A stretch of DNA of 64,000 nt, taken from Algoriphagus halophilus. GTDB taxonomy: Bacteria > Bacteroidota > Bacteroidia > Cytophagales > Cyclobacteriaceae. The DNA lies in the NCBI RefSeq assembly GCF_900129785.1, contig NZ_FSRC01000001.1, forward strand, positions 1,488,001 to 1,552,000, in the 5' to 3' direction. The notes beneath the pieces were generated by a model. The model saw only the letters and a list, made by a program, of their open reading frames with translations. It searched no databases and was not told the DNA's origin. The translations under genes were made by a program, and so were the position numbers. Below are positions 34,908 through 43,163 of this stretch, one piece after another. Every line of letters begins with the position of its first letter. Within the stretch, counting starts at the first letter, position 1.

Positions 34908-35222
34908 ATGGATATCCGAAAGAAAGTACAAAAAGAGGAATGGCAATCAAGATTTCAATCATTTACTTCAGGTAATTTTGGAAGGATTTCTTCAATAAAT
35001 GAGGAAGGTAAAGAATTGGTAATGAAGGAAAAATTTAAAGAAATCAGCTATGACCCTAAGGGTAAAGGAAATGACATCTTCATTTCTTTAGAAGGTTATC
35101 AGCATTCAATTACTAGTCCTGATGACCTTTTTATAGAAGAAGATAGAAATGGGAAACTTACTGCTATTGAAATTATAGGTCATAAAAATAGAATTTCACG
35201 CTTGAGTTTTGAAGATGGATAA
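34908..35222 (+). CDS. DUF5335-family small cytoplasmic protein
   Basis: This 104-residue protein lacks a signal peptide. It fits DUF5335: WQSRFQSFTSGNFGRIS at the start, a central KFKEISYDPKGKGNDIFISL beta section, HSITSPDDLFIEEDRNGKL and a final AIEIIGHKNRISRLSF strand. The family is common in marine and extremophilic bacteria and has no known function. Its link with HdeD suggests a role in general stress, which is inference. Confidence 0.65.
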   Translation: MDIRKKVQKEEWQSRFQSFTSGNFGRISSINEEGKELVMKEKFKEISYDPKGKGNDIFISLEGYQHSITSPDDLFIEEDRNGKLTAIEIIGHKNRISRLSFEDG

Positions 35223-35488
35223 GTTTACGGGTTTTAATAGGTTTTCATCCATTTTGGGAAGGAGGGATGTTTTACATTGGATTTCTATTTCAACTTTTGG
35301 GAGACTTTAGAAAAAAGAGTAAAAAGTAACTGAAATCCCCAGTTGACATGAGGTCATATTGATTATTTTTGGGGTATATTCCCCGGGTAATTAAAATGAA
35401 AAATGAGTGAATATTGACAATCATTCTCAGTAATATTTAAAAATAATTAGTTTAAAAAATTGACCCAAGTGATTAATAATCAATTGTT

Positions 35489-36745
35489 ATGAAAAACAAT
35501 TCATTCCTTCTTGGAATTCTTTTCTTCAATTTATTGTCTTTTCATGTTTTTGCCCAGGGAAAGAATACGAATGATACAATTAACAACCAGTTAGTGATAC
35601 CGGATTCAGATCTCAAGGAAGATATTCTGAAAACAGCGGCTGAAAGACTGACCAGTGATGATTTTCTTGGTTCGTGGCCAATGTTTGGTACAGACTTAAG
35701 AATGAAAATTGGAGGGTATCTAAAGGCAGATATGTTATATGATTTTGACGGAACGAGGGACAAAAGCCAATTCCTAATGTCCTCCATTCCTGTGGAGGGA
35801 GAAGCTACTTACGGCAATGATGGGTACTTATACGCCTTGGTGAAAGAAACCCGGGTTAATATTGATATTAGGCGGTTTGCTACGGATAAAATTCCTATCC
35901 AATTATTTTTTGAAGGCGATTTTTTCAATACAGATCAACGGTTTCGAATCAGGCATGCCTATCTTGCTGCTGGAGATTTTATCATTGGTCAAACCTGGAC
36001 TACCCTTTCATTTTTGGAATCAATGGCCTTTATGATTGACTTTGCAGCCGGCGATGCTCTTTTTGGTGGACGGTCTGTACAAGTTAGATATCAAAAACAA
36101 GTAAGCGAAAAAATCAAAATAGCTGCAGGTCTAGAGTATTTAGGATTTTTAGGTATAGAGAATTCAAATAATTTTGATGGTCAGGCAAACATAAAGCTAC
36201 CGCTATTAGCATTGAAAATGGACTACCGCTGGAAAACGGGAGTGTTGTTCCTTGGATCTAGTATAGCCCAATTGCGATGGGAGGGAGGCACTACTGGCCC
36301 TAAAGATCAAGTCCTTCAAATAGATGCGGTAATTGCGGGAAGGCAATATATTGGGAAAAACAACTACTTCACTTATAATGTTAGTTTGGGTAATGCAAGT
36401 GGAGAAAACATCATTGCATTTATTGGAAGTAATGCCAATGCGGTATTAAATGCAGAAGGGAAATTAGATGCCATACCTGCTAAATCCATCATGCTTGGGT
36501 TTATGCACAGATGGGCAGAAGGCTTGGAGTCCAATATTAATTACGCTTATGGATGGCTGGATGCACCAGACTCTAGAGCACCATTTGCCCTAAAAAGAGG
36601 AGGTGTCGGGCACTTAAACCTTGTCCGTCATTTCGATGAGAGATTTTCTATTGGTGCTGAATATATCTGGGGAGCACAACGGACTTCCAATGATGCATTT
36701 GGAAATGCAGAACGAGTTCAATTTATGGCCAAGTTTGAATTTTGA
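35489..36745 (+). CDS. DcaP-like outer-membrane porin
   Basis: This 418-residue protein has a signal peptide ending near FHVFAQ. After a short helical stretch the barrel begins with LRMKIGGYLKADMLYDFDG and SQFLMSSIPVEGEA, followed by RVNIDIR and FRIRHAYLAAGDFIIGQTWTTLS, the order seen in DcaP-type trimeric porins. It ends with a strand closing in Phe (RVQFMAKFEF), the barrel assembly signal. Acinetobacter DcaP admits dicarboxylates and some antibiotics; the substrate here is unknown. It appears to be a single-gene unit with 266 bp of upstream non-coding DNA. Confidence 0.75.
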   Translation: MKNNSFLLGILFFNLLSFHVFAQGKNTNDTINNQLVIPDSDLKEDILKTAAERLTSDDFLGSWPMFGTDLRMKIGGYLKADMLYDFDGTRDKSQFLMSSIPVEGEATYGNDGYLYALVKETRVNIDIRRFATDKIPIQLFFEGDFFNTDQRFRIRHAYLAAGDFIIGQTWTTLSFLESMAFMIDFAAGDALFGGRSVQVRYQKQVSEKIKIAAGLEYLGFLGIENSNNFDGQANIKLPLLALKMDYRWKTGVLFLGSSIAQLRWEGGTTGPKDQVLQIDAVIAGRQYIGKNNYFTYNVSLGNASGENIIAFIGSNANAVLNAEGKLDAIPAKSIMLGFMHRWAEGLESNINYAYGWLDAPDSRAPFALKRGGVGHLNLVRHFDERFSIGAEYIWGAQRTSNDAFGNAERVQFMAKFEF

Positions 36746-36918
36746 TACAGAAAATAATGATTTCAGAAAAGAATGTTTAATTACCAAAATTTTAGCTGTT
36801 TAATTAGAGAAAGGCTTAAACTATTGACCTAGAATCGATCAAACACATAGAATTCAGTCGAAAGTAAAATACTCTTTTTGAAAAAGAGGAAGACTTTGAT
36901 TTCGCAGGAACAAATAAG

Positions 36919-36953
36919 TTTGTAATTTAATCTGAATCCATTGTGTATCTTTT
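36919..36953 (+). promoter_or_regulatory. Possible promoter of the barrel/PCMD pair
   Basis: TTTG (36919-36922) and TATCTTTT (36946-36953) are separated by 23 bp, matching the Bacteroidota TTTG / TAnnTTTG arrangement except for the last base. Transcription would start near 36960, about 15 nt before the ATG at 36975. Confidence 0.35.
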
Positions 36954-36974
36954 ACGAAATCACTTTTCTGTTTT

Positions 36975-37766
36975 ATGACTAAAGGGACAGCGCCAGTATA
37001 TTTTTTCTTTTTGATGATATGGGTTCTTTTTACCTGTTTTGATGGCATGGCCCAAACTGATAGCACTGATCGTAACTATACACCCTATGAACTCCTTACC
37101 AGTTATTATGAGCAGGATTTTAAACCCTTTAAGAAGCGTAATATATACACCGGGTTAAGATTTAATCTAACAGATAAATATGAGGAGAATACGGATTATT
37201 TGATCCAGAATATCATTGATGGGGATCGCCTTGATTATAACATCGTACTCAAAGGCGGATATTATATCAGTGATTATGCAATGGTGGGTTTAAGTGTGAA
37301 TTATTTCCAAAATAAGTTTATTGGAAATATTTATAGAGAACCCGATACAGTTGCTTCCAATTCCATCACGAGAGGTTATTCCTTCACTCCCAATTTCCGA
37401 TCCACAGTTCCATTGACTAAAAATGAGCGGCTTAGTTTTTTCACAGAAATGGGAGTGACTTTTGGAAATAGTACTACTTTGACCCGGAGAACATCAAATG
37501 TAGATGTAGTCAGTAAGGAATATTCAAAGGATTTTAATTTTAGGGTAGGTATCAGTCCAGGTGTCACCTTTTTTGTAATGGAAGCCTTTGCTTTTGAAGT
37601 ACAGTTAGATGTACTCGGTTACGAGCTTAATGTTACCAAAGGTAAGGATGGTGCAAGCAATCAAGAGTCCAAAAGGATTAAACAATCGGTAGATTTCAAT
37701 ATCAATTTGTTGTCCCTTAATATTGGTTTGGCCTATTATATAGGAGCGAAAAGATTTAGTCAATGA
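36975..37766 (+). CDS. Uncharacterised outer-membrane beta-barrel protein
   Basis: This 263-residue protein has a signal peptide ending near FDGMAQ. The rest is a likely small barrel: NIYTGLRFNLTDKYEEN, YNIVLKGGYYISDYAMVGLSVNYFQN, FSFFTEMGVTFGNSTTL-like strands, FEVQLDVLGYELNV and a closing SLNIGLAYYIGAKRF. It resembles OmpW/OmpA-barrel-type proteins of Bacteroidota only in general. Its last codons overlap the start of the PCMD lipoprotein gene (ATGA, 37763-37766), so the two proteins probably act together in the outer membrane. Confidence 0.6.
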   Translation: MTKGTAPVYFFFLMIWVLFTCFDGMAQTDSTDRNYTPYELLTSYYEQDFKPFKKRNIYTGLRFNLTDKYEENTDYLIQNIIDGDRLDYNIVLKGGYYISDYAMVGLSVNYFQNKFIGNIYREPDTVASNSITRGYSFTPNFRSTVPLTKNERLSFFTEMGVTFGNSTTLTRRTSNVDVVSKEYSKDFNFRVGISPGVTFFVMEAFAFEVQLDVLGYELNVTKGKDGASNQESKRIKQSVDFNINLLSLNIGLAYYIGAKRFSQ

Positions 37767-38839
37767 AAATGAAAAACAGCTATTTATTTCTAGTTCTTTT
37801 CATGCTAACATCTTGTGTGAAGGAAGATTTTTTTGGGTATTCTAGTTATGGTAATATCAAAGCTTTTGAAGTGAGTAATCAAGCGAGTCAAGCTGCCATT
37901 AATAATGCTGAAAAAACGGTAACTGTAGAAATACCTGGTGGAGTGAATCTAAATGAAATTACCCTTCAGAAACTTGAATTATCCTCGTTTGCGGAAGCAG
38001 ATGTTGCCGTAGGAGATATTTTAGACTTAGAAGAGGACTTTGAAATAAACGTAGTGGCCGAAGACGGTAGCCTACATACTTGGCTAATTCAAGCAGAGGT
38101 AGCTTCCGCTACGCCTCAACTTTCCAATGGGGATTTAAATTTGTGGTATCAAACCAATTCGGATTATTACGAACCAGGAGAAAGCAAGGACAATACCATT
38201 TGGGGAACTGGAAATCAGGGAACTTTCATTTTAAATAAATTGGCCACTATCCCATATGATCGGGGCGATGATAATCTTGCTGCCCAAATGATAACGTTAG
38301 ATAATGGATTTTTAGGAGGTACTTTCGGGGCTCCAATTGCAGCAGGTTCTATTTTTACTGGTGTATTCAATTCAGATAATTTAGACCCTAAAGATCCCGA
38401 AGCAGCAATTGAATTTGGGATGCCGTTTGCAGGCAGGCCCGTAAAAATACAATTCACTTACAGCTATATTCCAGGGACTGAGAATAAAGATAAAAATGGA
38501 AACCTCTTACCTTATTCTGACATGATGGATATATATGCCTTTTTGGAAGTAAGAAGCGGAGGAACTACAGAAAGATTAGCTACAGTCTGGTTGAGAAGTG
38601 GGGAGGAGCAAAGTGATTTGGTCACCGTTACCCTAGATTTTGTGTATGGAGAGTTAGACGATTCTTTTCCTGATTATATGAAGCCGAAGGATCAGAATTA
38701 TGTCAGCCAAGATTCTGCTGCTTTTATACTTCCTACGCATATAACTTTCGTGGCTTCTTCCAGTTTTGCAGGAGCCGAGTTTGCTGGTGCAATAGGAAGT
38801 GAATTGATCCTGGATGACGTGGTAATGATTTACGAATAG
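37763..38839 (+). CDS. PCMD-domain lipoprotein
   Basis: This 358-residue lipoprotein has lipobox MLTSC (Cys about 17). A small Ig-like domain of the type often found in front of PCMD (IKAFEVSNQASQAAINNAEKTV, VTVEIPGGVNLNEITLQKLEL) covers about residues 30-110. The C-terminal PCMD domain (about 120-357) has LSNGDLNLWYQ, WGTGNQGTF, AAQMITLDNGFLGG, FAGRPVKIQFTYSY and LILDDVVMIYE. PCMD (putative carbohydrate metabolism domain) has a jelly-roll-like fold and unknown ligand. It is translationally coupled to the preceding barrel gene. Confidence 0.82.
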   Translation: MKMKNSYLFLVLFMLTSCVKEDFFGYSSYGNIKAFEVSNQASQAAINNAEKTVTVEIPGGVNLNEITLQKLELSSFAEADVAVGDILDLEEDFEINVVAEDGSLHTWLIQAEVASATPQLSNGDLNLWYQTNSDYYEPGESKDNTIWGTGNQGTFILNKLATIPYDRGDDNLAAQMITLDNGFLGGTFGAPIAAGSIFTGVFNSDNLDPKDPEAAIEFGMPFAGRPVKIQFTYSYIPGTENKDKNGNLLPYSDMMDIYAFLEVRSGGTTERLATVWLRSGEEQSDLVTVTLDFVYGELDDSFPDYMKPKDQNYVSQDSAAFILPTHITFVASSSFAGAEFAGAIGSELILDDVVMIYE

Positions 38840-38926
38840 ATTAAATGTGAGCAGCTTCACCTACCAATGGGAGATTTTTTCCAAGTATTTCGAAATTCCC
38901 ACATCCCACATCCTTCTACCCAAGTT

Positions 38927-40828
38927 TCATTTCGTATTTCCTGTTTCAGAATTCACAGCTTCCTTAATAGATTCACTATCCCAGGTATGGTCATTTACTG
39001 AGAATTTGCGGGAAAGCTCTCCTGATATCAGACTTTCTTGGATTTCTATTTGCTGTTTGGTTTTGCTGATGTATTCATCTCTATTGTGTTTGAAATTAAC
39101 CAACACCTTGAGCGAAGCTTCATCATAATCATGGAATTGTTTGGCAAGCCGGTGAACGGTATGAGCCCGAAAACCTAATTTTTTCAGGGCATCTTCGCCC
39201 ATTTTAATAGAGGTGTCCAGATTTTCTCTGTAAATGTTTTCAACACCCATATCCATTAATTCAAAAGCATCCATTCTATTCTTGGCCCGAATCATCACTT
39301 CCAGATGTGGGAATTCTTTTTGACACAGTTCAACCAGAACTTTACTGATTTCTCGGTCATCTATGGCGGAAATTAGGATACTCGCATCATGAGCTCCTGC
39401 AGATTCCAATAATTCTGCTCGGGTTCCATCTCCGAAATACACCTTGAAGCCCATTTTTCGGAGGTATTCCACTCGTTCTGGGTCCGAATCCAAGATGGTG
39501 GCTTCCACTCCGCTTGCTCTTAAAAACCTCCCCACCGTAGAGCCAAAGTGTCCAAAGCCTATTAATAATACTTTGTTTTTTTCATTTACCTCATCCATTT
39601 TTTGATCTTTCTTCTCTTCATTTCTATCCAATTTCGGGAGGATAGCGAGGTCAAGAATAACCATTAGAATAGGGGAGATCGTCATACTCAATGCCGTCAC
39701 TGCCATAAGCGTGTCAGACATGGATTGAGAAAAAATCCCCAACTGAAGGGCAAACGCATAAGTAACAAAGGAAAATTCTCCTACCTGAGATAAGCCAATT
39801 GCAAAGCTGAGGTTGGATGAGAATCGTAGTTTCTTCATCGTTCCAAGTACCAGTAAGATAAGTGCCTTGATCAGGATGATCCCAAAGGTGATGGAAAAGA
39901 TGGTGCTTGCTTCATTGAAAATAAGCGTAAAGTTGATTGTTGAACCTACAGCCATAAAAAATAGCCCCAATAGCAATCCTTTGAATGGTTCAAGGTCAGA
40001 TTCCAAGGCATGTCTATAGGGGGAGTTAGCCAAAATGACCCCAGCTAGGAAAGCCCCCAAGGCAGGGCTCAATCCTACCAATTCCATTAAAAAAGAAATT
40101 CCAACGACGATCAGCAAAGCTGAGGCTGTAAACAATTCCCGTAACCTGGTTTTTGCTACAAAATTCAATAAAGGTCCAAAACCATACCTACCTAAGAGAA
40201 TGACAATTCCTATGGCCCCAAAGATGGATAGGGTTTGTGCCCAAGCAGGCAGCTGATCGATCAATCCATGCATTTGTTCAGGGTCTGTTTTGGCCAATTG
40301 AGCCCCTTGCACTACCAGCAAGGGGAGAATCGCCAATATTGGAATCACCGCAATATCCTGCATGAGCAATACCCCAAAAGACATTTTCCCCAACGGCTGA
40401 TTCATCTGGTTCTTTTCTTTGAGGGATTGAAGTACGATCGCTGTGGAAGACAAAGCCATGGAAAGGCTGATTGCTAAAGCTGCCTGCCAAGGGATTTGAA
40501 CTAGAATCCCGATTCCAAATACAATCAAAGAGGTTAATAGGATTTGAGATAAACCAATCCTTAGAATCAGGTCTTTGATTCTCCAAAGCATTTTTGGTTC
40601 TAATTCTAAACCAATTAGAAATAGCATCATGACTACTCCAAATTCTGTAGCATGCATGATGTCCTGGCCTTGGCCTTCATTGGTAATAAACCCTAATAAA
40701 TAAGGACCTATGATGATTCCTGCCAATAAATATCCCAATACCGATCCCATTCCCAACCTTTTTGCAATGGGTACACAGACAATGGCAGCTAGGATATAGA
40801 CGACAGCATTTGCAAAAAATCCACTCAT
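38927..40828 (-). CDS. Kef-type cation:proton antiporter (CPA2) with RCK domain
   Basis: This 633-residue protein has an N-terminal Na+/H+-exchanger membrane domain of about 12 helices (residues 1-385), including the family core with GLSPALGAFLAGVILANSP. After a charged linker a TrkA-N/RCK domain follows (about 410-530) with the nucleotide-binding GFGHFGSTVGRFL. This layout is that of KefB/KefC potassium efflux systems, which acidify the cytoplasm during electrophile stress. The ATG overlaps the stop of a KefF-like gene by 4 bp, strongly supporting the Kef assignment. In Escherichia coli gating is by glutathione adducts; whether that holds here is unknown. Confidence 0.9.
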   Translation of the reverse strand: MSGFFANAVVYILAAIVCVPIAKRLGMGSVLGYLLAGIIIGPYLLGFITNEGQGQDIMHATEFGVVMMLFLIGLELEPKMLWRIKDLILRIGLSQILLTSLIVFGIGILVQIPWQAALAISLSMALSSTAIVLQSLKEKNQMNQPLGKMSFGVLLMQDIAVIPILAILPLLVVQGAQLAKTDPEQMHGLIDQLPAWAQTLSIFGAIGIVILLGRYGFGPLLNFVAKTRLRELFTASALLIVVGISFLMELVGLSPALGAFLAGVILANSPYRHALESDLEPFKGLLLGLFFMAVGSTINFTLIFNEASTIFSITFGIILIKALILLVLGTMKKLRFSSNLSFAIGLSQVGEFSFVTYAFALQLGIFSQSMSDTLMAVTALSMTISPILMVILDLAILPKLDRNEEKKDQKMDEVNEKNKVLLIGFGHFGSTVGRFLRASGVEATILDSDPERVEYLRKMGFKVYFGDGTRAELLESAGAHDASILISAIDDREISKVLVELCQKEFPHLEVMIRAKNRMDAFELMDMGVENIYRENLDTSIKMGEDALKKLGFRAHTVHRLAKQFHDYDEASLKVLVNFKHNRDEYISKTKQQIEIQESLISGELSRKFSVNDHTWDSESIKEAVNSETGNTK

Positions 40829-41400
40829 GAGTTTAGTTGTTTAGGTCGAAATGGACGATGTATGCTAGGTGCATCTCTTAGGTGGAGAATCAATTCATAA
40901 TATTCTTTGCCTTTCTGTGAGAGTTGCTCTTTGGTAATTTTATGGGTCCCGGACACTTGAAATGGAGCTAAATACTGAAGCAGGCATAACTTAGCAGTTT
41001 GTTCGAAAGGGAGCAGGAAATCCTCGATTGGATGTTGGTTTCTACCCTCTTCAGAGTAGGCATGATCTGAACCACCAGTAGTAATGGTGTTCATGATCAT
41101 TTTATTTTTCAGGTAAATACCACCTGGCCCATATGCCCATCCAAATTCCAGTACAATATCAATCCATTGCTTTAATAAGGGAGGGCATGAATACCAATAG
41201 ATTGGATGATGCCAAATGATGAGATCTGCTTGGAAAAGGGCTTCTTGTTCGGCCTGTATAGAAACATTAAAGTCCGGATAAAGCTCATAAAGATCCCGGA
41301 TCTCTACGTTTTCCAAGTGACTGATCGCATTGAGCAATACTTGGTTGACTTCTGAATGTTCATATTTTGGATGAGCAAAAAGAACAAGGATTTTACGCAT
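40825..41400 (-). CDS. KefF/MdaB-like NAD(P)H oxidoreductase, Kef ancillary protein
   Basis: This 191-residue flavodoxin-fold protein has the N-terminal KILVLFAHPKYEHSEVN and the central WHHPIYWYSCPPLLKQWID signature of the Flavodoxin_2 family that includes KefF, KefG and MdaB. The LEFGWAYGPGG and TTGGSDHAYSEEGRN loops bind FMN/FAD. In enterobacteria KefF/KefG bind the RCK domain of the antiporter and are needed for full activity. The 4-bp overlap with the antiporter gene indicates the same partnership here. Confidence 0.88.
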   Translation of the reverse strand: MRKILVLFAHPKYEHSEVNQVLLNAISHLENVEIRDLYELYPDFNVSIQAEQEALFQADLIIWHHPIYWYSCPPLLKQWIDIVLEFGWAYGPGGIYLKNKMIMNTITTGGSDHAYSEEGRNQHPIEDFLLPFEQTAKLCLLQYLAPFQVSGTHKITKEQLSQKGKEYYELILHLRDAPSIHRPFRPKQLNS

Positions 41401-41411
41401 GGTGAATGATC

Positions 41412-41843
41412 TTATCCTTGAAAATTAATTTTTTTATGTGTCCCATCACAAAATGGCTTATTCTGGCTTGCCCCACATCTGCAAAAAGCAGTAACCTTAT
41501 GTTCTTGCTTGGTTTCCCCATTGGGTAATTTCACTTGTAGGTTTCCATATACCATTAAAGGGCCGTTTGGAGTAACCTCTACAATTAGCTCCTGGGTGGA
41601 TTCTTCTGAAATTTTTTTGACCCCATCCTTGAAATAGTAGCCCAAAGCTCCACTGGGACAGGTGTCGATTTGTTTTATAATTCGTTCAGTGCTTGCTCCT
41701 TCTGCCAGTATCCAAGGTCTTCTCTCAAAATCAAAAACTTCAGGTAGCCCAGTGATACACTTTTTTGAATGAATGCATTTATGAGGTTCCCAAGTAATGG
41801 TTACCTCCCCATTGGTATATTCTTTTTTGATTGGTTCAGCCAT
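41412..41843 (-). CDS. Fused mono-cluster ferredoxin (Fer4_19) and CDGSH iron-sulfur protein
   Basis: This 143-residue protein joins two iron-sulfur domains. Residues about 10-75 are a Fer4_19-type divergent 4Fe-4S domain (ITWEPHKCIHSKKCITGLP and IDTCPSGAL). Residues about 115-138 hold a CDGSH motif, CRCGASQNKPFCDGTH, which binds a 2Fe-2S cluster with three Cys and one His. The same fusion is widespread in bacteria; function is unclear but redox sensing or electron transfer is likely. Being first of an apparent operon (11 bp before the KefF-like gene), it may supply redox input to the Kef system. Confidence 0.85.
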   Translation of the reverse strand: MAEPIKKEYTNGEVTITWEPHKCIHSKKCITGLPEVFDFERRPWILAEGASTERIIKQIDTCPSGALGYYFKDGVKKISEESTQELIVEVTPNGPLMVYGNLQVKLPNGETKQEHKVTAFCRCGASQNKPFCDGTHKKINFQG

Positions 41844-42137
41844 ATGCTTGTTTTTTGGTCATGTTCTTTAAAAACAAGATAAGAAAGAATGGGGTGGTCT
41901 AGTTCAGATTTGAAAGGAAAAACTTGATCAAAGTTGAGAATATGCGTTTTGTTACTATCCTTGATTGGATAATCTTATAAGAAAACATTGAGTTGACCGG
42001 GATTCAAAGAACTCTTCGGCTTTCATTCACCAAACTAATTGGTCATTTTAAGGTTATGAAACTTTGGAAGGCAACCCCGTGGATAATGGAATAAAGGGTG
42101 AGATTTCCATTTTATTATTGCTGAATATGATCGGTTC

Positions 42138-43163
42138 ATGAAACAATCAGACCTTCTTGTTTTCAATTCCAAAGGCATTTATTGTCCCAAAGCAAAGGTG
42201 TATTTAGATCCTTGGAGGCCTGTAAATCAAGCCATCATTACACATGGACATTCGGATCATGCCCGGTTTGGGCATAAGAGTTACTTAACTCATCATTCAA
42301 ATATTCCCATTCTAAAACATCGACTTGGTGATATTCCTGTTCAGGGGATGGCATGGAATGAGCCATTTCAGATAAATGGAGTGACATTCAGCCTTCATCC
42401 TGCAGGTCATATCATTGGATCTTCTCAGGTAAGAGTGGAATATAAAGGTGAGGTTTGGGTATTTACGGGCGACTATAAGGATGAAGATGATGGAGTAGCG
42501 GTACCTTATGAACCCATCAAATGTCAGACGATGATCACAGAATGTACATTTGGTATTCCTGCCTTCAAATGGAAACCTCAAGCTCAGGTCTTTGAGGAAA
42601 TCAATCAATGGTGGCTAGAAAATAAAGAAGAAGGAAAGACTTCAGTCCTTTTTGGGTATAGCTTGGGGAAAGCTCAGAGGATACTAAAGTATTTAGATCC
42701 TTCCATTGGCAAGATTTTTACGCATGGGGCAATTGAGAATATGACGGAAGTACTTAGACCGCAGATTCAACTTCCTCCAACCAATCTGATTACCCGGGAA
42801 ACCAAAGGCAAGGAAATCCAAGGGGGAATCGTGGTGGCACCACCCAGTGCTCATGGATCGACTTGGATGCGGAAGCTTGTTCCTTACGAAACAGGAACTT
42901 GTAGTGGATGGATGGCTTTTAGAGGAGCAAGAAGAAGAAGATCAACGGATAAAGGCTTTGTGATTTCAGATCATTGTGATTGGCAGGGGCTACTCAAAAG
43001 CATCAAGGCTAGCGAAGCAGAGCGAGTGATCTGTACCCATGGCTATACAGATATTTTTAGCAAGTATCTTCGTGAAATTGGATACGATGCCAGTGTGGAA
43101 AATACTGATTATGAAGGAGAAGTGGATGAAAGTTCAAATTCAATTATTCAGGAAGTATCATGA
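42138..43163 (+). CDS. Ligase-associated DNA exonuclease (metallo-beta-lactamase/CPSF type)
   Basis: This 341-residue protein has the metallo-beta-lactamase motif THGHSDHA (residues 35-42) and later motifs HPAGHIIGSSQV, FTGDYKDEDDG and SDHCDWQGL, as in the beta-CASP nuclease group. It fits the ligase-associated exonuclease family found beside a specialised ATP-dependent DNA ligase. The stop codon overlaps the ligase start (ATGA, 43160-43163), so the two are coupled. The pair is thought to act in DNA repair. In many genomes the set also includes a DEXH helicase and a PdeM-type esterase, both absent next to this pair. Confidence 0.9.
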   Translation: MKQSDLLVFNSKGIYCPKAKVYLDPWRPVNQAIITHGHSDHARFGHKSYLTHHSNIPILKHRLGDIPVQGMAWNEPFQINGVTFSLHPAGHIIGSSQVRVEYKGEVWVFTGDYKDEDDGVAVPYEPIKCQTMITECTFGIPAFKWKPQAQVFEEINQWWLENKEEGKTSVLFGYSLGKAQRILKYLDPSIGKIFTHGAIENMTEVLRPQIQLPPTNLITRETKGKEIQGGIVVAPPSAHGSTWMRKLVPYETGTCSGWMAFRGARRRRSTDKGFVISDHCDWQGLLKSIKASEAERVICTHGYTDIFSKYLREIGYDASVENTDYEGEVDESSNSIIQEVS

